From assembly GCA_036345935.2 (NCBI GenBank), contig JADWOT020000008.1, positions 9,771,554 to 9,835,553 of the forward strand: a stretch of 64,000 bases of DNA, given 5' to 3'. Positions within the stretch are counted from its first letter, which is position 1, and each line of letters starts with the position of its first letter. The position numbers and the translations under genes are program-made. This document shows positions 49,501 to 59,921 of the stretch, in pieces. The notes beneath the pieces were generated by a model, which did no database searches, had not been told where the DNA came from, and was given only the letters and a program-made list of their open reading frames with translations. The stretch comes from Taenia hydatigena. Lineage: Eukaryota; Platyhelminthes; Cestoda; Cyclophyllidea; Taeniidae.

Positions 49501-52500
49501 TATCTATGCGTTTATTTTCCACTAGCAGTAGTAATAAGCTACTTATTGTTGTTTGTTACCCTTTACCGAGTTCTCATACAAGAAAATACGACTTGTACAA
49601 TACTATCATCGAGCTAATATGTTTTTTCTTTAATTGTCTTCGCTGTTTAAATAACGCTTACTGGATTGGCTATTCTTGAACATTCAATGTAGTAAATCAC
49701 ACTTATGCAGAAGCATTCCTTGCCCTCCTCCTTATGTCAATGGCAAACTACACCTTTTCATTCCTTAGTGTGTGAGTCGTCTTAGGTAAGCGTTCTGTGA
49801 TGCAATTACCTGTCTATCGCTGCGTTTTCGAGAAACGGCGGTAGTCTTTCAAGGCGAGAAGTATGCCTCAGTTTTTAACGTTACTGAGTGGGTCAAGTGG
49901 TGTTTATATTGCAGTTTTTACCCGTGAGCCATGCTAGTTCAGTAGTTGATTTTAATCGACTGCTATGAAGCCACGAACACTGCAAAATATGCTCATCTGT
50001 TATGGCACTACGACGCAGCCATACCTGATATATTAACGTGTTTCACGTGGTTTTATCTTACATTATATTGCATTACTTTCCTCATCTCTATTTAGCTAAT
50101 TGCAGAATGCAACTCACAAAAGGGTCACATGGAGCAGAAGGAACGTCTCGTCACCTTGTCAAGCCAGTTGGAGTTTAAGAGCAATCTCAGAGTGAGGTTT
50201 AGTTTTTACTTAAATGCTTAAGTAGAAAGTCTTCATTTCTACCGTAATCACCTCCCTTTGAAGGCTGTTGGCACAGGCAGTCGAGAGCTGGTTAAAGAAG
50301 GAAATTTGCGACTACTGGACACATCAAACTTGCCAAATGCGCCGTTTAGACGGAAAATTTCTGAGGCCATTAAAAACAAGCCCACTCAAATTACTCTCTT
50401 CTTATTCACCGATATTCTCCTGGTCGCAAAGAGGAAGGGGTGGGTTCACTAAAACCTTAGGCGACCTACAATAATGTTTCATTGCTATTCATTTTTTTGC
50501 TCGTTTTTCTCCATGAACAACGTGCCTGAATGTAAATATCTGCCAGAATGTACCAGATTTGACCTTACTTTTCATTATATGGATAGAGTAGAAATGGTTT
50601 GCGAAAGGCGCATAAAAATAGCATATGATGCCAGAAAGAAACGGCTGTAACTTATGTTTTAAATTATCGTTCTAAGCGCAACCTTTATTGGCTACTTAAT
50701 TAGATGAATCAATGTGAGTTATTCAGCGATTCATCGCATTTAAATAGTCCATTCTTATTGATGCAGAGAAAAGTACCTCGTTGAGGATATCAGCCCAGTG
50801 GATGATCTGCGGGTGACGATTGAGGCGCTGCCGGAGGATGACATGATCAAGCGGACGGAGCTGAAAACGAAAGCTAATCCTGACGATCCCTTCCACATCA
50901 TGCCCAACATCCGACCGGACCGCTCCGTCTCGGTGCGCCAGTCACGCGAGTCGTCGGTGACGCGACAAGGGGGCCAATTCCGCGAGCGTTCTCGTTCCCG
51001 TGGCGGCTCCGCCCGCCACCTTACTAGCATCGGTACAACAAGCATTGCCAGCAGTACTTCCATCGGTGGCGAAGGTGGCGTCAGCTACATTGGTTACTCC
51101 TTCATACTTACCTTCCAATCTACCGACTTCACTATTGTCGACTATCACTTCTTGTGCGATACTCTGTGCGTATACGCTTCGTATTAGCTTTTTGTCATCT
51201 TTGAACCCGTCGACTAGTTTTTCTTTGTTTTGTCCTTTCAGGTCCCAACGCGAGCGATGGGTAGATGCGCTACAGCCAGACTACTACAGTGTTCCATCGG
51301 AAATCAGCTATGATACTTGGGGTAGATTTGCAACTACTTTGTTTAATCATTGACTGGCATGTTCTCCCAGAGTTTCGATACTATGACGTTATCAGTATTT
51401 AAATTACTAGTATCAATGGTTTATTTGGAGTTTACTTTTTACCAATCATGTTCAATTCTCCTCATTGTCAACGTAACTTTGGTGCTTTGACAGTTGCGGC
51501 TTCGTATCACCTAAACAGACATTGGAATTCCCTACCAGTGACCTGAATCACTGCATTTGATGGGGAAAATATGTGTGCTAAATACACTTCAATGCTTCTA
51601 ACTAACCGATCCCTTGTGGCCTTTGAGGCCTCGAAACTTGTGTTTTGTATTGTTTTTTTCCATCTGGTTGGATATGACCCTTATTCCCAAATTTCACAAC
51701 TACATGTGCTATGATATTGGCAAAAATGTATTAGAATTGAAGTAATGTAATTTGAAGTTGCGTTTTTATTTTCGTGTGCATTTTACAGTCTTATTCCTTA
51801 TCGGTTTACTTTCATTGAAGTCTCTGATTCAGCAAATTAAAATACATGGTGCGTTATTTTAAAATATCGCCCCCCTATACTTCGTTTCAAATATTACAGG
51901 GAGTTAAATCGACTTTCATTTCACGTCAATTCTACAAAACGTCACCCAAGTGTAAAATGAGCTAGAGAATAAACCAGCAGTTCGAGGCGTGCAAACTTTA
52001 AAACGGTACCCCTAGAAGGGATACTTTTGGCTATGCTCATAGTTTGTTTATACTGTGAGATAAATCTACTGTTTAATCCTGATAATCCACTGTCTATTGA
52101 AAAGGTGTAATAACCGGTTAGTGTCGTTAAAAAATCACGCAACCTGTGTTTCATAAACAACTAAGTGCTTTGGCCCGTTTCTTTCTCCCCAGATTGTCCG
52201 CAAGTCATTGCGATCGTCAGTTACGGAGCGACAGAACGAGATGAGCTCGATATCAAGGAAGGCGACTTGATGAACGTTATTGTAGAATTATCAGATGGTA
52301 GGTCGCTTTGAATGCCATATACGAAAACACGAAAACCTGTGAATTACATTCTATTAACGTTATGGTAGTCTGAATAATGCTTATTGTGATTACTTCAGCA
52401 CAGTGTAACTTGGCTTTAATTTGTGTAAAACTTGAACAGGCTTCAGAGAGCTGAATTACATCTGTTTTCTTCTTTAGTTTATTGTCGAGTTTTACATCGC

Positions 52501-54732
52501 ATGCATATTTTCGCTGTTCTTTATTTCATTCATGCCGTCTGATGGGTTCGTTGACCCTTTGTCATGACCTAAATTTCTCATTTCTATAAGCATTGGTTCA
52601 GTTCACTCTCGCCAATTTGTTTTGGTAATAGTTCCGTTTGGCTTTTTTTTCAAATTTTTGTCTTTGTCTCAGTAATGATTTCTACATAAAATGGGGTACA
52701 ATTCGTCACAGACCTTACTTATGGTATTTTAGCCGTTAACCCATGCTCTACAAGCTTCCATGCTTAATTCATTGGGGTCTTTAAATGCTAATAAAGCTCT
52801 TTTTATAGTATCGCCGTTGGCCATGGTAGGCAATAATCCGCATTATTAATTGGTTCCGATTCATTTTTCAATGCATGAAATGTGCTTCTACACCAGTTGT
52901 CGGTGTTTGGTGTGCATTCTTTGAGGAATGCCTCTTTGTCGATCCGATGCAAATAGTGCAGCTTCAACTGCAGCCTCCTCTGCAGTTGCGTAGTGCAAAG
53001 AGCATATTATCGTTTTTGTCGCTGTTTTTTGTAGCGACAGTGAATAACGCCATCGCAAACCAGAGCATAATTTATGTTAACAGCTGTTTTAATTTCCGCA
53101 GTGCCACCAATTCTTTAATGACTATTTGAGGTAGGGTTAAAGTCAGAACCAACATCTTCTCCCAGTGGATTGCAGTAATGCCTGGCAAATCTTTTGGGCT
53201 TAACTCCCTTGCGCCCTCTTTCTACTGAACGCTTCACAGTTTCTTCCTCTTCTGGGATTCGCTGAAAAAGGGTGCTAAATATTGCATTTTCCTAGTTATT
53301 TTATATTTGGCGTCGGGACGGCATTAGCGTGCCAACCCCGGTTCCGCTTACACATTTGACTCACCGACGGGTCTGCGAATTGGGCCACTTCATATTTGTA
53401 ATTGATGGTTCGTTTGCCAAGTGTTTGGGTGCCTTGCATGAAATATTCAAGAACACCTTAACTGCCATCGTTGAATGTGGGATCCTTTGTAGCATAATAA
53501 AGTTGTGTACTTATTTTACGGTGGTCATTGAATTGTTGCTACTTTTGGCCTTATTGGTCCCATAAATTCTGCGCCACCCTTATCTTGTCACCTCATTAAA
53601 TTTTCCTTTGTTTCGCACTCCTCCTAAAAGGCGTACCCTTCATCCACTCGCAGCATAAACCTCTAGGCTTTACATCGATTCAAATGCACTGAAAAAGTGT
53701 CTAGCAGCGTCTTCTGTCAAGTCGCTTCACCTTTACGATCTCGATGAATATTACTTTTCTCTTGCAACAAACAATTGCTTATGTCATTCAGCTCGCTAAA
53801 TTTTTCTGCGATTAAAATTCAAATTTGACCCTAGAGAATCGCTTATGCTAATTCATTTTTCCTTGGTTTGTCTTGGTCCAGTGACAATTGCTGCCTCTAA
53901 GACGATTCGCTCTGCCATTACTTTATGATGAAATATCGTCACAATTTCACTGTTATTCATTTACAGCTAATCAAAATTTGTACTTTATTTTGGTCGAAAT
54001 AATATTGAACTATAAATCTTATTTAGCCACCTTTTATATGCCATCTGGATAAATCTAGGCGCTTTAAGCTTTATTAACCACTAAATATAGGATTTGTTTC
54101 ATGTTTTTTTTTACTCTAAATCCGTATATTCAGGTATCGAATCTTTGGACCATCGAGCACGTATTTGTGTAGCGTCCATACTAGCTCTGAAGGCAGAATA
54201 AGTAGCTTTAATGCAGATGTAAGGGAGGATATCGTTCTTCGACACTGGCGTTGAAAATGATTTGCGAGGAGCTTTAACGGTGTGTGTGGTCAAAAATACA
54301 AATTCCATTATACTTGCAGTTGGTTGTGTAGTTTTCAACTTTATTGCCCTCTGAAAATATCATTACGATTAATTACCCGGTCTTGGTAACATTTCTCGAT
54401 GTAGAATTTTTTACCAATTCTGAAAACGTCTATTATGTATTTGATTTGCAACATATCCCATTGTTTTTCTAGCTTAGATTGGTTTAATTAGCAATAAATA
54501 AATCTGCGAAGTACTTATAGGCTGGCTGAAGGGCGTGCTCCCCGACGGTCGGTCGGGCTGGGTGCCGAAGAGCGTCTGCCAACACGTCGAGGATCCACAG
54601 GCGCGTCGACAAAACATGAAGAACTTCTTACTCTCCGAGGAGGCCCAGCGCGCCTACCAGAAGCGCAAACAACAAGAAAAGCGGGTTGATATGTTCGTCC
54701 GGGTGCACGATGTACGTGACACATCGGTTTGA
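40408..54732 (+). CDS. ephexin-family RhoGEF (DH-PH-SH3), 15 exons
   Basis: Exons: 40408-40589, 44990-45021, 45535-45640, 46037-46268, 46766-46892, 47331-47692, 47850-48025, 48098-48250, 49221-49422, 50096-50191, 50264-50439, 50767-51165, 51242-51321, 52193-52297, 54521-54732. Every junction keeps phase; the sum is 2,640 nt (879 residues plus TGA). The N-terminus has a basic run and Cys cluster (KKRPRKRGLFYFLCCGC), a likely lipid-modified membrane anchor. Residues 160-240 include PLYQIYDEHFKR, and residues 240-345 an acidic/Ser linker. The DH domain (about 347-550) starts ARFEIITSEASYYKSL and includes the core LDLNSFLVLPMQRVMRL. The PH domain (about 565-770) holds TLFLFTDILLVAKRKG and ends RERWVDAL, with a Ser/Arg-rich insert near 675-725. 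The SH3 domain (about 778-835) has YGATERDELDIKEGD, GWLKG and GWVPKSV. Ephexins (NGEF, ARHGEF5/16/19/26, fly Ephexin) load GTP on Rho GTPases to control actin. The weakest junctions are the acceptor at 46036 and the donor GTCCAC at 49423. Confidence 0.85.
40590..44989 (+). other. RhoGEF intron 1
   Basis: 4.4 kb between GTAAGT and TTATTTCAG. It contains a moderately GC-rich patch at about 41220-41560 and a 20-nt segment at 41759-41778 with exon-like borders (CATTTAG before, GTATCAC after). Neither is supported as coding. Confidence 0.55.
47331..47692 (+). CDS. RhoGEF exon 6: acidic/Ser linker and start of DH domain
   Basis: The exon enters in phase 1 after TTCTCTAG and leaves in phase 0 before GTATCT. 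It encodes a basic stretch, a DDQ-poly-Ser-acidic tract, and RWADMIEVVRLNLAAGLTRE followed by QRSLQE. This is the segment just upstream of the first DH helix in ephexins. Confidence 0.85.
49221..49422 (+). CDS. RhoGEF exon 9: catalytic core of DH domain
   Basis: The exon holds the conserved DH signature FLVLPMQRVMRLRLL, which contacts the GTPase switch regions in the family. The donor GTCCAC is weak apart from the GT, but phase 0 matches the next exon (LIAECNSQKG...), and the alignment to ephexins across the junction is continuous. Confidence 0.85.
50767..51165 (+). CDS. RhoGEF exon 12: PH domain with Ser/Arg-rich insert
   Basis: The exon encodes EKYLVEDISPVDDLRV, then DDPFHIMPNIRP, a low-complexity RS/Gly-rich insert (VRQSRESSV, RERSRSRGG, TSIASSTSIGG), then the PH strands YSFILTFQSTDFTIV. 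The insert lies between PH strands and looks disordered and phosphorylatable. Confidence 0.85.
52193..54732 (+). CDS. RhoGEF exons 14-15: SH3 domain and C-terminus
   Basis: Two exons (52193-52297 and 54521-54732), joined in phase 1 across a 2.2-kb intron, make the SH3 fold, followed by a charged helix (AYQKRKQQEKRVDMF) and TGA. A GTACGT donor at 54712 inside the last exon could allow an alternative C-terminus. Confidence 0.8.
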
Positions 54733-57700
54733 GTTGGAGTGACGCCGATTAAAGTGCGTCTTCACCTTAACCCTTCCTCCATGCCTTCGTCCCTCCCCCC
54801 CCCTGCCTCTTCTCAATTTCATTTTTACTATTTTTTATCAACCCGATTGTGATCGTTTTGCTGTGTGTGATATTTGCAATGATCGTGTGCGTCGATAGTA
54901 CTTTCGTTTTTTTTTTTTTTTGGAGGGGGGGGATTCGGATTACTGTTTTGAGGATAAGGTCGCCTGATGATGGATGCCAAATTTTCCAGTTGCCTTGCAG
55001 ACTGTTCCAAAGCCTCAATGAGTGCATATGTAATCATTCACTGGTATCGTTTCCGACAGCAACGTGATTCATCCACCAAAAGCGTATAACTGTTCTAGCA
55101 CCCATAGCATTGGAGCCTTTTTTGCCGTTTTTAAGCCATTATTTCCACATTCGTTTATGCACATTGTTTCCTCTGGGTTATGCTTCTGCAGTCCACAATA
55201 TGAACTGTGTGCGCGTTGGCGCATAGACTTTTGACAGATTTTCAGACTTATACTACCATCAATTGAAACAGGTTTTGGCAGTCGTTATGATTGTGACTGC
55301 CTAATTAAGACATGTTTAGACTGCCGGATAAAAGTTGAAGTTCAATCTACTTTCCTTTTTTATGTTTTCGGTCAAAACCGTTGGTATTTGGTTATCTCAA
55401 CAAGTCAGAGTCATTTACTGTAAATAACTACATTTCCCTCGCTACAGTTTTATGGAGAAGTTGTTTTCATGCCCGAACAAATTTCGCAAAGTTACTATTT
55501 AAAGGAAGTGTACATTTGCATGCAGATGTTTATGAGATCAGTCATTTGTGTTATTATTAGCGTAGTTGAAGTTATGTAGTTTCTTATACGGCTTTTCAGC
55601 GGGGATCTCTGTTGCATTAAAAAGGTTTATGTGTGCTCTTTCCGATGCGCTTTTTCAGAATTCATTTGTCAGTCAACAAGCTTAAAATTTTACTATTTGT
55701 TTCAATATTTCCCCCTTTTTACACCTTTAGGAAGATCTGTAAATTAATTGGCAGTTGATGTGACATTTGTAGACTGAATTTGTCGCCGTTTAAACGATCA
55801 TAATCGCGACTGTTGAACCTACGATACTATTATCACCAATATGCTCTCCTTAGAACATATGGAGTTTTCCCTCGCCCAATACAGGTGGTCTCTGGGAATT
55901 ATTCAAGGTCTTTTAAAGAATGAGTGGTTTGTTGCTTGTCTTTTCCGGCTTATCGTGTTCAAGTGCACTTTTTAGATGGTTTAGATGTTAGCTAATTTAT
56001 GAATGAACGTGGAGGTTTTAACATTTTTGACCCGGTAGGGATAATTGCATAATTTACAATTATCAATCTTTACCGCGACCCCTGTGCTCTGTAAATGTAT
56101 CTTAATGAATTGTTCAAATGAGCGCGTTGAGCTCCGTGCCTATTGCCACGGTTTTGGACTACTTCAGCTTACTTTGGCGTATTATGGATGGAAAACAAAA
56201 CAATAAATGATGCTTGTTTAATTTTCTGTGTTCAGGTGTGTATTTATCAATCTCTCCTTTTATTGTTCATCCAATTCTATGCCCGAGGTCATTTCGTATG
56301 GAAATCTTTGCACCTAAACTTTGAAAAAATCTTCACGGTTTTCTGGCAAGGATAATTTTCTACGTGGTTCTATTAACTTCAATTTAGAGCAGAGGTCATG
56401 GTCAATATGACTTACTCTGCTTCCATCGTTGGCCAGGCGACAAATGATACAGGCCTTTAGTCGATGGGCTCCGTTAATCTTAACATTGATCATTCGTGTG
56501 CATGTGGAATTAAATATTTATCTTAGTAGATGTCCGGTCGCTCTTTACCTTCACTTCCTTGATTCGTACATCCGGCAGGGATGTATCGTTTCGGTATCAA
56601 ACGGTCAGAGCTTTTTAGCATCCCTAAGAATAATAGGCATTGATTCATGAAATGTATCTAAATGCATTTAGGCCAATTGACGTTTTGTGATCTAGTTGCA
56701 GTGCTTGAAGTCACAATATGTTTTGGTTATTTAAATATGGAAAAACTTTTAAAGATTCGTCGTTTAATATTAACCCCTCAAGTCGCTCAAAGACTATTGG
56801 CGTTCAAGAAAACTACAATTGTGAGTCAAGAGCCTGCAGTGACTGTCGAATATGTTTATGGTTTGGGTTGTTACAGCCACTCTGACTTTTCAAAGCAGAG
56901 GGGCTCAGCCGCGACTTCGAACCACATGCTGCGTGCAACCTACGGTGGAGATTTCTTTTTGACACCATGCGGTTGTGTTAACTCCTTAATTGTAGTTCAA
57001 TTGGTCAAATTGTTCAAGTTTCTGGGCCAAGTCCAAAATGAATACCGCCTTATTTCTGGTTAGAGGGTATGAGCTCATTCCAAACGAGGACTAAATTTGC
57101 GCATAATGCCAGGTTGTTTGCCTGTTCCAGTTGCCTTGGTAGCGGTGAAAATGTCATTGATAGTATTTAAAATGGCAACGATTTAAATGATTCATCACTA
57201 ATTGCAGGTTATCGCATCGCCTCTTGATGGCTTTGTAGTGAAAAAGTGGCACCGGTAATTATTTTCCCTATCGCTAATGGGTATTTAAGAGATTATGTTG
57301 AAGGGTCTTGGGATTTTTGAGACATTCTTACCTCCTTCTGAGAGGCTTGTTTTTGTGAAGATAGTAGATCGGATTGATTTGATAGCGGAGCGAGGATATT
57401 AGCAGCGCCTGTCGTGGCACCGATGTGCTGATTGCTAGGTCTGTTCAGGGTGTGAAATCAACGTGGATAACTTCTGATTCTCTCTCCGCCACCTGTTTCG
57501 TACCCCACGGTTCTTGATTTTCTTTGGGACCTACGAATCTGAGTAAACCATAATCTATTTCTTCTAGGTAGTCTTCTGAGAACTTTGATAATGCTGTGTA
57601 GACTCCCTCATTGGGCATTTAAAATAGTGTGAGCGAACGTTGCAAACTTCGACGCCAAACCGATAAGGTACTAAGTCAGACCTGCCCATACATTGTAGGA

Positions 57701-58667
57701 CGAGATTACCTCTAGCAATCCTATTCGTTCGCCATTTAACAGGTGAGATTTTATCGAATTGTTCTATAATCAAACATCAAAACATATCACTTTGCCTCTT
57801 ATTTCTCGACTAAATATAGAGCCTAGTTCTGCATGCGTTAAGCAGTCTGAGATCCACCCATTGTTGAAAAAGAGGTCGTTTGGGCAAAAAACTCGCATGC
57901 AAGTCACTTCTGCAATGGTATCCATTTCTATATCCAATTTACGGGAAGTCAAAAGTTTTTGAGTGGGGTTTTGCCTTCATACAAATTTAATTTGGTTTTC
58001 AGTTGATTTGGGAGCCCCATTGCGGAAGTTTTTAAATGATCACACAACCTGTCGTGCGATTGTTATGGTCGTTTGAGCTGGGATTTGCTCCTTGTAGTTT
58101 TATTTGAGGCTCATGAGCATTTTAGACATTGAACCAAAGACAGGACATGCCAGAACATGCGGGGAAGTAAAACCAGCACTGGGTGCCTGTATACCCACCT
58201 CTCGCATCGACGATCCTTTGATGCGGAGATGATTCATCAAAGTGATTTGCCGTGATTCTTCAAATTTCGCTAGGTCCAAATGAGATGCGCCTGGGGTCAT
58301 CTAAGCGTGTCAAGGAATTGGGTTTGTGTGTTATCTTCAGTACGGTTGTTATAATGAAGAAAAACAACTGAAACCCAAAGCGTGAGTTACCTAGTCGGCC
58401 AACGCTCATCACAAACTCCAAACCTGATTGTTGGACAAATTAATGCATAGAAATCATCATCTCGAAGGTTCTCTAAGGTTCAACATTTGTGGATCCCATC
58501 TAATTCATTGGGCCGACTTGAAAAAGACCCTCACGAACAGGTACTTTTCCACGAACCAAGGGCGAGAGACCGCTAGTCGGGTTTTTTGTTTTGGTTATAT
58601 TCACCCTCAGGATGCCTAGATTTTTTATAGCCGATCCTTTTTGTCCCTCAAAAAATCACGATTTCAG
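54733..58667. other. spacer after the RhoGEF gene
   Basis: There is a poly-T/poly-G stretch near 54906-54931. A 133-codon frame at 56662-57063 has no recognisable domain. A possible 90-nt exon at about 58452-58541 (KSSSRRFSKVQHLW...) does not connect in phase to its neighbours. Confidence 0.35.
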
Positions 58668-58947
58668 GTCTGTCAAGACTTTGGACTATGCGAACGGTGA
58701 TTCTGGATCATGAAAGTATGCTTAACGTAGGGGAGACTGTAAGAGGCAGCAGCACAGCCTTTCCTGGACGCTTTTCCACCGCCAGTGTAAGTAACGAACG
58801 GGGATTTCGGAAATGGCTACGTGACTCATCGACATGAAAAGCAGTCAACGTCGCCGCCCACCAGATTAGTGGTGGCAGCGGCAGTGCTAGCATTGACCTC
58901 GTAGGGCACCATAACTCCACGCACGATTGGCACCGTTCTGACGCTTA
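58668..58947 (+). CDS. candidate small gene or 3' exon pair
   Basis: Exon 58668-58786 has a good acceptor (ACGATTTCAG) and a perfect GTAAGT donor. A 77-nt intron ending CCGCCCACCAG leads in phase 0 to 58864-58947, which ends in TAG. The peptide runs LSRLWTMRTVILDHESML...GRFSTAS, then ISGGSGSASIDLVGHHNST and HDWHRSDA. An ATG at 58686 could start it, or it may be the last exons of a longer gene, possibly an alternative RhoGEF end via a donor near 54715. No domain recognised. Confidence 0.35.
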
Positions 58948-59322
58948 GCCCACTCCCCAACGACAGTGACCGACAGGATTACGCAATGAACATTAACCCA
59001 AATCACTATCCCCTTACTAGATTACTTATCCAGATAATCTTCAAGAGCGCAGGAAAGTAAACATGTCGAAAGTTTTTCTCATTATAAATCATGAAATGAG
59101 GGGAAAAATTGTTTTACTCGATGTCTTTTACAAGTGGTGAAGGGAGAGAGCAAGTGAAACCCATGAAGGCATAAAGCAAAACAACAGCGCTTGATCAGTT
59201 GAGAGTAGGAAGAAGGCAAGAATCATGTAGGGTAGAGAAGAGAGTGAAATAGAGAAGCCAAGGCAGTACCTCGTCAATAAATGCACACACACACGAGCAG
59301 CAGGTGAACGGATGGGTATACC
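58948..59322. other. 3' flank of the Van Gogh gene
   Basis: Purine-rich spacer with a short CA run near 59284. It should hold the 3' UTR of the minus-strand gene. I find no extra minus-strand exon restoring a PDZ-binding end. Confidence 0.35.
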
Positions 59323-59921
59323 TCAGGCCATAGCGCCGGAGGTACCGGCACCAACACCGGCTTCGAGGAGCTGTAGGAGGGGCAACCGGTGAACAGTACA
59401 GAGGAGGGAGATCTCACAGTTGCCGTGCTGTCGCCTAAGCTGGAAGACTAGGCCGTCGGAGAGGTCGCGAGAGAGTGCGCGATCCGCCACGATTTGCCAG
59501 ACTTGCTGGCCACCAGGAGCGACTGGGGGACCGGGAGGCTTGTACTCAGCGCCCTCGACGCCTCCCTCCGCCCCACCTCCACTCCCTGCCATCGCACCAC
59601 CCGCAATGGTGAGAGGACGGCGGTGGCGTTGGGCAATGTTGCGCGCCACAGTGAGCGCATTGGCCGCTGTAGCTGCGTCCTGCTGTGGCGTTGAGGCCGC
59701 AGGATTGAAGCGTTCCAAAAAGGTGAGCGGGGAGAGACCAAAGGTGATGCAGGTTGCCAAATGATCGATCACCGAGTCCACCGGGTGGCGTGACTGCTGC
59801 CGCGTGGCGCGCAGGTACTTTTGCAGTGGACGAATCAGCGTCGGAAATACCGTTTGTGCGGCCTCATAGGGATCAAATGTCTTCGCGCTGCCAACACCGG
59901 CACCCACTGCCCGTCCGTTGC
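59323..59921 (-). CDS. VANGL: Van Gogh/Strabismus (VANGL) C-terminal exon, partial gene
   Basis: The minus-strand exon begins after a GTTTTATAG acceptor at 59922 in phase 1 and ends at TGA (59325-59323), giving 198 residues. The segment YEAAQTVFPTLIRPLQKYLR followed by TRQQ, then DHLATCITFGLSPLTFLERF, is diagnostic of the cytoplasmic C-terminal region of VANGL proteins. VQ..VADRALSRDLSDGLVF-like sequence near the end matches the last conserved block. VANGL is a four-pass planar cell polarity core protein that binds Prickle and Dishevelled; the membrane part must be encoded upstream, probably beyond 64000. A Gly/Pro-rich insert (GSGGGAEGG, PPGPPVAPGG) interrupts the conserved region. The protein ends AGTSGAMA instead of the usual PDZ-binding ETSV-type end. 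Confidence 0.85.

Noticed and set aside
56662..57063. 133-codon open frame
   Set aside because: One or two frames of this length are expected by chance in 64 kb of AT-rich DNA. No domain or convincing splice sites.
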